From assembly GCA_963810615.1 (NCBI GenBank), contig CAWEOA010000004.1, positions 11,799 to 75,798 on the forward strand: 64,000 bases of DNA, in the 5' to 3' direction. This DNA comes from JARRQJ01 sp963810615 (lineage in GTDB: Bacteria > Pseudomonadota > Gammaproteobacteria > DRLM01). This document shows positions 9,663 to 17,823 of this stretch, one piece after another. Below the pieces are notes generated by a model, which was not told the origin of the DNA, did no database searches, and worked only from the letters and a program-made list of their open reading frames with translations. The number at the start of each line of letters is the position of its first letter. The first letter of the stretch is position 1. The translations under genes were made by a program, and so were the position numbers.

Positions 9663-9740
9663 GCTTGTATCTCCTTTGCTTATGGAACGGTTAGATACCC
9701 TATAGTCGATCCACGAGGCAATAAATCGACACCGCTACCA

Positions 9741-10988
9741 TTAATTTTTCAGCTCGGCCAAACGCCGCTCCAGAAAGCGCCGTTCCGGCTCCTGGCGAGT
9801 GAGCGTCAGCGCCCGTTGGTAGGCGGACACGGCGTCCGCCGTCCGTCCCGCTCTGCGGCATAGATCGGCCCGCGCCGCATGCGCAAGACGATAATCCGCC
9901 AGTTCGCCGCGCGCCAAAATGTCATCGATAAGCGCCAGTCCCGCCGTCGGTCCGTCGCGCATCGCCACCGCCACGGCGCGGTTCAGCTCGATTACCGGCG
10001 ACGACTCGATGCGCAGCAATACGTCGTACAAGCCGACGATCTGCACCCAATCGGTTTGAGCCGCTGTGGCCGCCTCGGCATGCACCGCAGAAATCGCCGC
10101 CTGGAGCGAATATGGGCCGAAGCGGCGCGACGCCAAAGCGCGCTCGACCAATGCCAATCCCTCGTTGATATATTCGCGGTTCCACAGTGTACGGTCCTGC
10201 TCTTCGAGCAGGATCAAATCACCCGCCGCCGAGCTGCGTGCCGCGCGCCGCGATTCATTCAACAGCATCAGCGCCAACAGACCCAATGCCTCGGGCTCGG
10301 GCAGCAACTCCACCAATAACCTGCCCAGACGGATCGCCTCGCCCGAGAGATCGTGGCGCATCAATTCCATCCCCGCCGATGCCAGATAGCCCTCGTTGAA
10401 CACCAGATAGACGACGCGCAGCACGCTGTCGAGCCGCTCCGCAAATTCCGCCGGCGACGGCACTTGATAGGGAATGCGCGCATCGCGGATCTTGGATTTT
10501 GCGCGTACGATGCGTTGCGCCAGCGTCGGAGCAGCAGTGAGAAACGCCTGCGCGATCTCTTCGGTGGTCAACCCGCATACCTCGCGCAGCGTCAAGGCCA
10601 CTTGCGCGTCCGCCGGCAGGGCCGGATGACAGCAGGTAAAGATCAGCCTGAGGCGATCGTCCTCTACACCTTCGTCATCCCCCAGCACGCAGTCATCGTC
10701 GCCGGCGATCTCTGTAACATCATCGTCCAGAGAGGTAAAGCGTGCGCGGCGGCGCATGCCGTCGATGGCCTTGAAGCGCGCGGTGGATACCAGCCACGCA
10801 CGCGGCTTGGCCGGCACGCCGTCCCGCGGCCATTGTTCCAGCGCCGCCCTGAAGGCGTCGTGTAGCGCCTCCTCTGCGCTGTCGAAATCGCCGAGCAAAC
10901 GCACCAAGGTGGCGAAGACGCGGCGCGACTCGGTGCGATACAAGCCGTCCACCACCTCGCGCATATTTTCATTTGTATTTGCGTTCAT
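9741..10988 (-). CDS. ECF42-type RNA polymerase sigma factor
   Basis: A 415-residue protein with sigma region 2 (about residues 10-80, containing FDSAEEALHDAF and WL.S.ARFKAIDG) and region 4 (about 125-185, with LTTEEIAQAF). A long C-terminal extension of alpha-helical repeats (about 190-415) is the hallmark of the ECF42 group. No anti-sigma factor is adjacent, as expected for this group, where the extension takes part in control. The start overlaps the stop of a degenerate MarR-like frame by ATGA. It probably drives its own operon with the DGPF and VOC genes. Confidence 0.92.
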   Translation of the reverse strand: MNANTNENMREVVDGLYRTESRRVFATLVRLLGDFDSAEEALHDAFRAALEQWPRDGVPAKPRAWLVSTARFKAIDGMRRRARFTSLDDDVTEIAGDDDCVLGDDEGVEDDRLRLIFTCCHPALPADAQVALTLREVCGLTTEEIAQAFLTAAPTLAQRIVRAKSKIRDARIPYQVPSPAEFAERLDSVLRVVYLVFNEGYLASAGMELMRHDLSGEAIRLGRLLVELLPEPEALGLLALMLLNESRRAARSSAAGDLILLEEQDRTLWNREYINEGLALVERALASRRFGPYSLQAAISAVHAEAATAAQTDWVQIVGLYDVLLRIESSPVIELNRAVAVAMRDGPTAGLALIDDILARGELADYRLAHAARADLCRRAGRTADAVSAYQRALTLTRQEPERRFLERRLAELKN

Positions 10989-11313
10989 CGTTCCGTATCC
11001 GTCCGGTTTTCATCAAGCACCCTTGATTCGCGGCGGCGGCGATGCCAGAAAGGCGCCGCCGTGACTCCCTCGCGCGCGCGGGGGCGATTCACCTCATCCC
11101 TGACTTGCTGGATGAGTCCGCGTTGCTCGAGGCGATTGAGGATGTGGGTAACCGTGCCCTGACTGAGGCTGACGCGTCCCGCCAGTTCGCCGACGGTGAG
11201 GGGGCCGGCAGACCATGGCTTTCCAACAGCGTGCGGGAATGCAGATCCACGGCGCGAATCACTCGGCGCAGCGCGATTATCACCTGGTCGGCAAGATTTG
11301 ATTTGCCTTTCAT
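10985..11313 (-). pseudogene. MarR-like regulator, shortened and frameshifted
   Basis: The first ~34 codons read like the N-terminal helices of a MarR-family protein (IIALRRVIRAVDLHSRTLL). The frame then changes near 11205-11215. In the shifted frame a clear winged-helix segment follows (LTVGELAGRVSLSQGTVTHI, then LNRLEQRGLI). The wing and C-terminal dimerisation helix are replaced by an Arg-rich tail ending at the TGA that overlaps the sigma factor start. A normal MarR protein is about 150 residues, so both an internal deletion/indel and a C-terminal truncation are likely. The position suggests it once repressed the sigma operon. Confidence 0.6.
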
Positions 11314-11381
11314 GAGAGTAGGTTCCGCAAATTATCTCGTGTCATAACTATATTAAATCCCCCCATCACCTTGGACGCGCC

Positions 11382-11409
11382 TTGAAAAAAAGCCAATCTC
11401 CTGTAAAAT
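11382..11409 (+). promoter_or_regulatory. Likely sigma-70 promoter of the carbamoyl/amidotransferase operon
   Basis: TTGAAA (11382-11387) and TAAAAT (11404-11409) are separated by 16 bp, close to the sigma-70 consensus. They lie about 120 bp upstream of the first gene of the operon, just before a structured leader. Confidence 0.55.
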
Positions 11410-11430
11410 TATGGCCTTAATTCACACATC

Positions 11431-11513
11431 GCCGCACTGCGGCACGGCGAATATCGTTTTGACCAAAAACAATATTGGCAAGGAGCGTCGCCGGCGTACC
11501 TTGGGACGGCTCC
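11431..11513 (+). promoter_or_regulatory. Structured 5' leader with three hairpins
   Basis: The presumed 5' UTR contains GCCGC/GCGGC (11431-11443). A longer hairpin follows at 11450-11476, with left arm AATAT-C-GTTTT, right arm AAAAC-A-ATATT and one mismatch. A third at 11482-11513 pairs GGAGCGTC with GAC-G-GCTCC. Three consecutive hairpins directly before a solute-type operon suggest an attenuator or riboswitch. No known class was recognised. Confidence 0.4.
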
Positions 11514-11532
11514 TCCAATTATCTAAGTTGCC

Positions 11533-11805
11533 ATGACGGCCAAGCTCATCAGCCTCCTCACGCGCCATTGTAGCTTGCGAATCTCTGCACTGGTCGCCTT
11601 GTTATTGATATGGCAGCTGCCGACCGCGCTCGCCGAGACGCCACCGCAGACCCCCAGCCTGTCCAGCGATACCGAGAAGGTGACCGTGGCCCATCATCCG
11701 CCCTATCGCGCGTTTATGTTTTTCGTCGGCCTGGGTATGGTGGTATTGGTCGCGACACTGCCGCTGGAACGCAGCGCGGAAAGGGAACGCGATGACAGGC
11801 ACTGA
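11533..11805 (+). CDS. Small membrane protein, first gene of the solute operon
   Basis: A 90-residue protein. Residues 10-35 form a signal peptide or first membrane helix ending in ALAE, and a second hydrophobic helix (about 62-78, FMFFVGLGMVVLVATL) is followed by a charged tail. The linker is Pro/Thr/Ser-rich. The stop lies 14 bases inside the next gene, so translation is probably coupled. I do not recognise the family. It could be a membrane partner for the enzymes downstream or an osmosensing component. Confidence 0.6.
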   Translation: MTAKLISLLTRHCSLRISALVALLLIWQLPTALAETPPQTPSLSSDTEKVTVAHHPPYRAFMFFVGLGMVVLVATLPLERSAERERDDRH

Positions 11806-13033
11806 ACTGCGAGTCAATGCCCAGCGCCTCCGCGAGGATATCGATGCCCTGGCGCGCATCGGCCGTCATGAAGATCACGGCATCTATCGCATGTCCTTCA
11901 GCACGGGAGACAAGGCGGGCCGCGACTGGTTGCGGCAACGCATCACCGACAGCGGCTTGACCCTTCATCAGGACGGCGCCGCCAATATCTGCGCCCGCCT
12001 CAACTGGGACGGCAAGACTCCAGGCGTCATGGCTGGCTCGCACATCGATACCGTGCCCGGCGCCGGTCATCTCGACGGCGCGCTGGGTGTGGTGTGCGCA
12101 CTGGAAGCGCTGCGGGTCTTGCAGGAAGAAAATATCAGCTTGCGCCGCCCCCTGGAGGCGGTAGCCTTCACCGACGAAGAAGGCCGTTTCGGCGGCATGT
12201 TCGGCTCGCAGGCCATCGCCGGCCTGGTGACGCCGGAGTATCTGCACAATGCCTGCGACCTAGACGGGGTCAGCCTGGTCACCGCCATGGCGGAACACGG
12301 CCTGGATGCCCGCGAAGCCCTGCACGCCCAGCGCCCGCCCGGCAGTATTCACGCCTATGTGGAACTGCACATCGAACAAGGACCGGTGCTGGATCGCAAG
12401 GGCGTCAGCATCGGTATCGTCGACGCCATCACCGGCCTGTTCAAATGGGAGATCACCTTGAGCGGCGCCGCCAACCACGCCGGCACCACCCCCATGAACA
12501 TGCGCACCGACGCCTTTCAGGGACTGGCGGAATTCGCCGGCGAGATCGACCGCGTGCTGGAGGAGTACGGCAGCCCGCGCAGCACCGCCACCATCGGCCG
12601 GGTCGAGCTGATACCGGGTGCGGCCAACGTCATCCCCGGACAGGTGATCTTTTCACTGGACGTGCGCGACGCGGACGACGCCACCCTGCAGATGCTGGGC
12701 GACGCCTTTAACCGCACCCTGGCGGCCATCGCGCGTCGCCGCGGCCTGATGTTCGAGTTCGCGGTGTTGAGCGAACTCGCGCCGGTGCGCTGTGCCGCGC
12801 AGGTGCTGCAGGCCATCGAACAAGCGGTGGAAAACGCAGGGCTGTCTTCGACCCACATCACCAGCGGCGCCGCCCACGACGCCCAGATCATCGCCGGCAT
12901 CGCCCCCGCCGGGATGATCTTCGTGCCCAGCAAGGAAGGCCGCAGCCACTCGGCGGCGGAGTGGACCGCCTGGGCCGACATCGAGGCCGGGGCCAACACC
13001 TTATTGAACGCATTGCGGCGATTGGCAAGTTGA
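11792..13033 (+). CDS. M20-family amidase/carbamoylase (N-carbamoyl-L-amino-acid hydrolase type)
   Basis: A 413-residue metal-dependent hydrolase of the hydantoinase/carbamoylase (AllC/beta-ureidopropionase) family. Metal ligands are visible as GSHIDTVPGAG..DGALGV (His and bridging Asp, residues ~84-97), the Glu pair in FTDEEGRFGG, HIEQGP (His) and the late SGAAHDAQ histidine. The family hydrolyses N-carbamoyl amino acids to the amino acid, CO2 and ammonia. In this operon it would release the carbamoyl group from the proposed carbamoylated solute. It overlaps the gene before it and is followed after 2 bases by the amidase gene. Confidence 0.9.
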   Translation: MTGTELRVNAQRLREDIDALARIGRHEDHGIYRMSFSTGDKAGRDWLRQRITDSGLTLHQDGAANICARLNWDGKTPGVMAGSHIDTVPGAGHLDGALGVVCALEALRVLQEENISLRRPLEAVAFTDEEGRFGGMFGSQAIAGLVTPEYLHNACDLDGVSLVTAMAEHGLDAREALHAQRPPGSIHAYVELHIEQGPVLDRKGVSIGIVDAITGLFKWEITLSGAANHAGTTPMNMRTDAFQGLAEFAGEIDRVLEEYGSPRSTATIGRVELIPGAANVIPGQVIFSLDVRDADDATLQMLGDAFNRTLAAIARRRGLMFEFAVLSELAPVRCAAQVLQAIEQAVENAGLSSTHITSGAAHDAQIIAGIAPAGMIFVPSKEGRSHSAAEWTAWADIEAGANTLLNALRRLAS

Positions 13034-13035
13034 AC

Positions 13036-13785
13036 ATGAGCAAGGAAAACGAAAAAGACATCAAGGCGGGCATCGAGGCTTTTCTCGAAGTCGATCCCTT
13101 ACGGGATACCTATCGGAAATCTATCACCCATACACCGGCGGTAACACGCTCGTTGCGGGCACACAAAACCGCACTGCTGTGTATCGACCTGCAATATCTG
13201 GACGCGGCGCCGGGATACGGCGTGTTCGCCGACGTAGCGGCCTCGGGCGTACCCCTGGAGGCGCAGGAATATTATTTCGAGCGTCTGCATAACATCGTAT
13301 TACCCAATGTGCGCCGCCTACAGGATGCCTTTCGCGTCCATCAACTGGAAGTGATCCACACCCGCATTCAGTCCCTCACCCAGGACGGCCGCGACCGCAG
13401 CGTCGGACACAAGCGTCTCGGCTTGCACGCCGCGCCGGGTTCCAAGGAGGCCGAGTTCATTGAACAGGTCGCACCCATCGACAACGAGATCGTCATCAAC
13501 AAAACTGCCAGCGGCGTGTTCAACGCCACCAATATCGAATACATCCTGCGCAACATGGACATCAACGGTCTGGTGGTGGTGGGCGTCTACAGCAACGAAT
13601 GCGTGTCCACCGCGATCCGCGACGCCTGCGACCTGGGTTTTCACGTCACCCTCATCGCCGACGGCTGCGCCACGGTGACCCCCGAACTGCAGAAGGCCAC
13701 CATCACCACCATGAAGGACCGCTATGCGCGGGTGATGACCGCCGATGAGGCCATCGCCGAGATTCAACAGGTGGTGGAATCATGA
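13036..13785 (+). CDS. Isochorismatase-fold cysteine hydrolase (amidase)
   Basis: A 249-residue cysteine hydrolase with the catalytic triad Asp51 (CIDLQYLD), Lys156 (INKTASG) and Cys189 (YSNECVSTA), followed by the family's RDACDLGF and DGCATVTPE segments. Relatives include N-carbamoylsarcosine amidase, nicotinamidase and ureidoacrylate amidase. The ATG at 13036 follows the M20 stop by 2 bases and gives the normal family length. Together with the carbamoylase it forms a hydrolytic pair: one enzyme could remove an amide and the other the N-carbamoyl group. Confidence 0.88.
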   Translation: MSKENEKDIKAGIEAFLEVDPLRDTYRKSITHTPAVTRSLRAHKTALLCIDLQYLDAAPGYGVFADVAASGVPLEAQEYYFERLHNIVLPNVRRLQDAFRVHQLEVIHTRIQSLTQDGRDRSVGHKRLGLHAAPGSKEAEFIEQVAPIDNEIVINKTASGVFNATNIEYILRNMDINGLVVVGVYSNECVSTAIRDACDLGFHVTLIADGCATVTPELQKATITTMKDRYARVMTADEAIAEIQQVVES

Positions 13786-13893
13786 ACAACATGCACAGCG
13801 CCGCGCTGGCCTGGTTGGCTGGTCGGCATCGCTACTCTGGTCACGGTGCTGGCACCCATCGTGTTGATCATTTTCTGGATAGAGACTTGGTAA
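13782..13893 (+). pseudogene. Tiny single-TM protein of the operon, one-base frame slip
   Basis: The ATG overlaps the TGA of the amidase gene (ATGA), as for a coupled gene. Frame 1 gives MNNMHSAALAW. The next frame from about 13815 gives a clean transmembrane helix (WLVGIATLVTVLAPIVLIIF) ending IETW and a stop at 13893. The total length is one base more than a multiple of three, so a single insertion separates a short hydrophilic start from the helix. This may be a genuine broken gene of about 36 residues or a base-level error. It is too short for routine gene finders. Confidence 0.5.
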
Positions 13894-13903
13894 AGGGACG
13901 CTT

Positions 13904-14965
13904 ATGGTAGACAACACACTACACCCCAGATTGCAGGAACCCGTCGAGAAACACATCCTGGACACCCAGGGATTCGAACGTCCCCGCGAACTGCTGGATC
14001 ACATCGAGGAGGACCTCACCCCTCTGCTGAGTCTGGCGCAGCGCCCGGTGGTCTCGGCGCGTCAATTCAATCGCGAACAGCTGACCCAACTCGCCCGTCT
14101 GGCCGCCCGTTACGAGACCCAGCCGCAGTTGATCACCCGGCCGCTGACCGGCAAGATCCTCGTCAGCGCCTTCTACGAACCCAGCACCCGCACCCGCCTG
14201 TCGTTCGAGAGCGCCTGGCACCGCTTGGGCGGCGATATCATGTCCATTACCGACCCCGCCTCCACCGGTATCGCCAAGGGCGAATCGCTTTACGACGTGG
14301 GCGAGATGCTCAATCATTACGGCGACCTGGTGGTGCTGCGCGACAGCGACGCCAACGCCGTGTACGAAATGCTGGAATCGCTGCGCATCCCCATCATCAA
14401 CGGCGGCAACGGCAGTGACGAGCACCCCACCCAGGCCATGGCCGACATCTATACCCTGCTCAAATGGCGGCCCACGCTGTGCACGTCGGACATCGATCCA
14501 ACCCAGCGCATCCATATCGGCATCATCGGCGTGCCGGGACGCATGCGCACCGTGCGCAGCCTGCTGTCGCTGTTGTCGCTGTTCGCCAATGCCATCAAGG
14601 AAGTGCTGATCATCAGCGATGAGAAACAGCCGTTCAGCAAGGGCCAGCGCGAAGACCTGGAGAAAGCGGGCTTGAATCTGCGTGTCGCCTCCAACTTGAA
14701 AAAAGAGTTGCCCAAGCTGGATGTGGTCTACATTAATACCATCGCCTGGCTCGGCGACGACTACGAAGAACTGGGCAGCCGTTACCGCCTGGACAAGTCC
14801 TCACCGCTGAAAGAGGACGCCATCATCCTCCATCCCCTGGCGCGTGGCCAGGAACTGCAACGCGAACTCGACGACACGCCCCACAACTGGTACTTCGCTC
14901 AGGCCCGCGGCGCGGTGTTCATGCGCATGGCGCTGTTGTCTTCAATCTTGAAGGTGTTTACTTGA
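13904..14965 (+). CDS. ATCase-like carbamoyltransferase with altered acceptor site
   Basis: A 353-residue protein of the aspartate/ornithine carbamoyltransferase family. The carbamoyl-phosphate site is intact: STRTR (94-98), the loop KGES with Lys125, Arg146 and HPTQ (174-177). The acceptor half differs from PyrB. Where E. coli PyrB has TRVQKER (Arg229 and Gln231 bind aspartate), this protein reads NTIAWLG (~278-284), and HPLPR becomes HPLAR (310-314). It also has an N-terminal extension of about 50 residues. These changes argue that aspartate is not the acceptor. Glutamine or another neutral amino acid is more likely in this setting. The next gene starts 1 base after the stop. Confidence 0.85.
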   Translation: MVDNTLHPRLQEPVEKHILDTQGFERPRELLDHIEEDLTPLLSLAQRPVVSARQFNREQLTQLARLAARYETQPQLITRPLTGKILVSAFYEPSTRTRLSFESAWHRLGGDIMSITDPASTGIAKGESLYDVGEMLNHYGDLVVLRDSDANAVYEMLESLRIPIINGGNGSDEHPTQAMADIYTLLKWRPTLCTSDIDPTQRIHIGIIGVPGRMRTVRSLLSLLSLFANAIKEVLIISDEKQPFSKGQREDLEKAGLNLRVASNLKKELPKLDVVYINTIAWLGDDYEELGSRYRLDKSSPLKEDAIILHPLARGQELQRELDDTPHNWYFAQARGAVFMRMALLSSILKVFT

Positions 14966-14966
14966 T

Positions 14967-16973
14967 ATGTGTGGAATAGCCGGATTTATATACGCAGACC
15001 GAACCCGTCCCGTCGAACCGGAAACCCTGGTGGCGATGGCGGCCATCCAACATCACCGCGGCCCCGACGGCTTCGGCTGGCAGGCCAGGGACGGCGTGGG
15101 CTTCAGCCACGCCCGCCTGTCCATCATCGACCTTAATGAGCAGCGGGCGCGCCAACCCTTCGTCTCCGCCGACGAACGGCTGATGCTCACCCAGAACGGC
15201 GAGATCTACGACTATCAACGCCTGCGCGCCGAACTCACCGCCCGCGGCGCGCGCTTTCGCACCAAGAGCGATTCGGAGCTCATCCTGCATCTCTATCCCT
15301 GGCTGGGTCTGGACGGCAGCCTGCCCAATTTGCGCGGCGAGTTCGCCTTCGCCCTGCACGACCGCGATGAAGACTGCGTGCATCTGGTGCGCGACCGTTT
15401 CGGCATCAAGCCGCTGTATTGGACCGAGATCGACGGCGGACTGGTGTTCGGCTCCGAACTCAAGGTGTTGTTCGCCCATCCCGCGGTGACGCGCCGTTTC
15501 GACTCCGCCGGCCTCTATCACCAACTCATGCAGACCATCGTGCCGGGCAGCACCGCCTTCGCCGGCGTCCATCAGGTCAAGCCCGGCCATGTGCTTACCG
15601 TCACGCGCCGCGACGGTCGGCTGCACATCAGCGATCGCCGCTACTGGGACATGCCGTTCCCCCGCGAAGACGCGCGCGGCACGCCCGATGATGAAGCCGA
15701 ATACATCGACGGCGTGCGCGAACGCCTGATCAACGCCGTGCAACTGCGCCTGGAAGCGGACGTACCGGTGGGCTGTTATCTATCGGGCGGCATCGATTCC
15801 TGCTCCATCATCGGCCTGGCCGCCGCCAGCACCCAGGGCGCGGTCAAGGCCTTCACCATCGGCTTCGACAACGCCGACTATGACGAGACACCCATCGCCC
15901 GGGAAATGGCCGAGGCCGTCGGCGCCGACCAGGAAGTACTGCGCCTCGACGCCACCCATCTCTACGATCATTTCGAAGAGACCCTCTGGCACACCGAACG
16001 CACCATCTACAACACCCTGGGCGTGGCCAAGATGCTCATGAGCCGCCGTGTCAACGAGCTCGGTTACAAGGTGGTGCTGACCGGCGAAGGCTCCGATGAG
16101 TTGTTCGGTGGTTATCCCGCCTTCCGCCGCGACATGTTTCTGCACGGACTCGACCATCTGCCCGCCGATGAACGCCGCGAGTGGGAGGCGATGCTGACCG
16201 AGAGCAATAAGCTGTTCAGCGGCGCCATGCTCTCCGAAGAGACCATCGACGATCCCGCCCTCAGCGCCAAGGTCGGCTTCACACCGTCATGCCTGCAGCC
16301 GTGGCTGGCCAGCGCGCAACGGGTACCGGCCCTGCTGCATCCCGAGCGCCGCGCCGAATTGAAATCTTACTCGCCGGGTGCCGCCATCGCCGACGCCTTG
16401 GACGGAGATGCGCTGCAGGACCGCCATCCCCTGGACCGCGCCCAATACGTGTGGATCAAGACCATGCTCGAAGGCCAGATCCTCACCTGGGGCGGCGACC
16501 GGGTGGACATGGCCAATTCCATGGAGGCCCGCCCGCCCTTCCTCGACCATCACCTCGCCGAGTACGCGGCACAGTTGCCGCCGTCCATGCGCATTCACGG
16601 CCGCACCGAGAAATACGTATTGCGCGAAGCCATGAAAGGCCTGTTGCCGGAAACCCTCTACAAGCGAGAGAAGTTCGCCTTCATGGCGCCCCCGGCCCAT
16701 ACCGATCCGCAGAAGTGGCAGGCCATGCAAACCCTGGCCAAACGCCACCTCGACCCGACAACGGTTGCGGCCGCCGGCCTGCTGGACCCGGACGGTGTCT
16801 CGGCCCTGTTCAAGCTGCACGAGTCGCCGGACACCTCCTCCGCTACCCAGACCCAGCTCGACGCTGTCATCAATCATCTCATCGGCGTGCAAATCCTCCA
16901 CGAACGCTTTATCGCTGCCGATATCCCTGCCGAGGCGCGGCGCAAGGCGCAGCAACTCGGCTGGCACCCATAG
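14967..16973 (+). CDS. AsnB-like glutamine-dependent amidotransferase
   Basis: A 668-residue two-domain enzyme. It begins MCGIAGF, so Cys2 is the glutaminase nucleophile after Met removal, with RGPDGFG and NGEIYDY motifs of the class II amidotransferase domain (1-~210). The ATP-pyrophosphatase synthetase domain has SGGIDS near 272-277. The family uses glutamine and ATP to turn a carboxylate into an amide. Instead of free asparagine it may amidate the alpha-carboxyl of a carbamoylated amino acid, as AsnO does in N-acetylglutaminylglutamine amide synthesis. Its start lies 1 base after the carbamoyltransferase stop, which ties the two reactions together. Confidence 0.88.
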   Translation: MCGIAGFIYADRTRPVEPETLVAMAAIQHHRGPDGFGWQARDGVGFSHARLSIIDLNEQRARQPFVSADERLMLTQNGEIYDYQRLRAELTARGARFRTKSDSELILHLYPWLGLDGSLPNLRGEFAFALHDRDEDCVHLVRDRFGIKPLYWTEIDGGLVFGSELKVLFAHPAVTRRFDSAGLYHQLMQTIVPGSTAFAGVHQVKPGHVLTVTRRDGRLHISDRRYWDMPFPREDARGTPDDEAEYIDGVRERLINAVQLRLEADVPVGCYLSGGIDSCSIIGLAAASTQGAVKAFTIGFDNADYDETPIAREMAEAVGADQEVLRLDATHLYDHFEETLWHTERTIYNTLGVAKMLMSRRVNELGYKVVLTGEGSDELFGGYPAFRRDMFLHGLDHLPADERREWEAMLTESNKLFSGAMLSEETIDDPALSAKVGFTPSCLQPWLASAQRVPALLHPERRAELKSYSPGAAIADALDGDALQDRHPLDRAQYVWIKTMLEGQILTWGGDRVDMANSMEARPPFLDHHLAEYAAQLPPSMRIHGRTEKYVLREAMKGLLPETLYKREKFAFMAPPAHTDPQKWQAMQTLAKRHLDPTTVAAAGLLDPDGVSALFKLHESPDTSSATQTQLDAVINHLIGVQILHERFIAADIPAEARRKAQQLGWHP

Positions 16974-17022
16974 TGCCGACAGCAGGCAATACCGCGATAA
17001 GGAAGTCCTATTAAAATGTCCC

Positions 17023-17044
17023 GTCGCCCGGTGCATCGGGCGAC
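17023..17044 (+). terminator. Hairpin between synthesis and transport genes
   Basis: A perfect 8-bp stem (GTCGCCCG / CGGGCGAC) with loop GTGCAT lies between the amidotransferase and the ABC genes. No U-tract follows, only CTTATCTC. It may be a partial terminator or an mRNA stability element setting the ratio of enzymes to transporter. Confidence 0.45.
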
Positions 17045-17070
17045 CTTATCTCTAGTGGGTGGATAAGGAC

Positions 17071-17823
17071 ATGCTGGAACTGGCAAATATCAGCAAACGC
17101 TACGGCAAAACTCAAGCGCTGGCGCACTGTGAGTTACAGGTGTCGGCGGGCGAGACCGTGGTGCTCATCGGACCCAGCGGCTGCGGCAAGTCCACACTGC
17201 TGCGGTTGATCGCCGGACTGATCCAGGCGGATTCCGGCACCATCGTCTTCACGGGCGAGACGCTGACGCAGGACAATATCCTGCAGGCGCGGCAACGCAT
17301 GGGCTATGTCATTCAGGAAGGCGGCCTGTTTCCCCATCTCAGCGTACGTGACAATGTCATCGTCATGGCGCGTTATCTGCGCCGCGACCCAGCCTGGATA
17401 GCAAACCGCATCACCGAACTGGCGCAACTAGTACGCTTGCCGTTGGAACTGATGATGCGTTACCCGGCCGAGCTATCGGGCGGACAACGCCAGCGCGTCA
17501 GCTTGATGCGCGCCTTGATGCTGGACCCGGAGTTGCTGCTGCTGGACGAACCCCTGGGCGCGCTGGACCCCATGATCCGCTATGAACTGCAGCAGGAACT
17601 CAAGGCCATCTTCCGCCAACTGGGCAAGAGCGTGGTGATGGTCACCCACGACATCGCCGAGGCCGCTTATTTCGGCCATACCCTGGTATTGATGCGCGAC
17701 GGCCGCATCGTCCAGACCGGCCCCTTCAAGGAACTGGCGCGCTCACCGGCCGAGCCATTCGTAGAACAATTCATCACCGCGCAGCGCGACCCGCTGGAGC
17801 AACTGGCCGAGGCCTTAAAATGA
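17071..17823 (+). CDS. Osmoprotectant-type ABC transporter ATPase
   Basis: A 250-residue ATPase with Walker A (GPSGCGKST), Q-loop (YVIQEGGLFPH), signature LSGGQRQRVSL, Walker B (LLLLDEPLGALDP) and switch His (VTHD). It resembles OpuCA/OpuBA-type quaternary-amine ATPases but lacks the C-terminal CBS pair that many of them carry. I chose the ATG at 17071 because an AAGGA sits just upstream; a GTG at 17059 is possible. The stop overlaps the start of the permease gene (ATGA). Confidence 0.88.
   Translation: MLELANISKRYGKTQALAHCELQVSAGETVVLIGPSGCGKSTLLRLIAGLIQADSGTIVFTGETLTQDNILQARQRMGYVIQEGGLFPHLSVRDNVIVMARYLRRDPAWIANRITELAQLVRLPLELMMRYPAELSGGQRQRVSLMRALMLDPELLLLDEPLGALDPMIRYELQQELKAIFRQLGKSVVMVTHDIAEAAYFGHTLVLMRDGRIVQTGPFKELARSPAEPFVEQFITAQRDPLEQLAEALK

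Noticed and set aside
13904..16973. Canonical pyrimidine (pyrB) or N-acetylglutaminylglutamine amide pathway
   Set aside because: The carbamoyltransferase lacks the aspartate site, no dihydroorotase is adjacent, and the N-acetylglutaminylglutamine synthetase with its acetyltransferase domain is absent.
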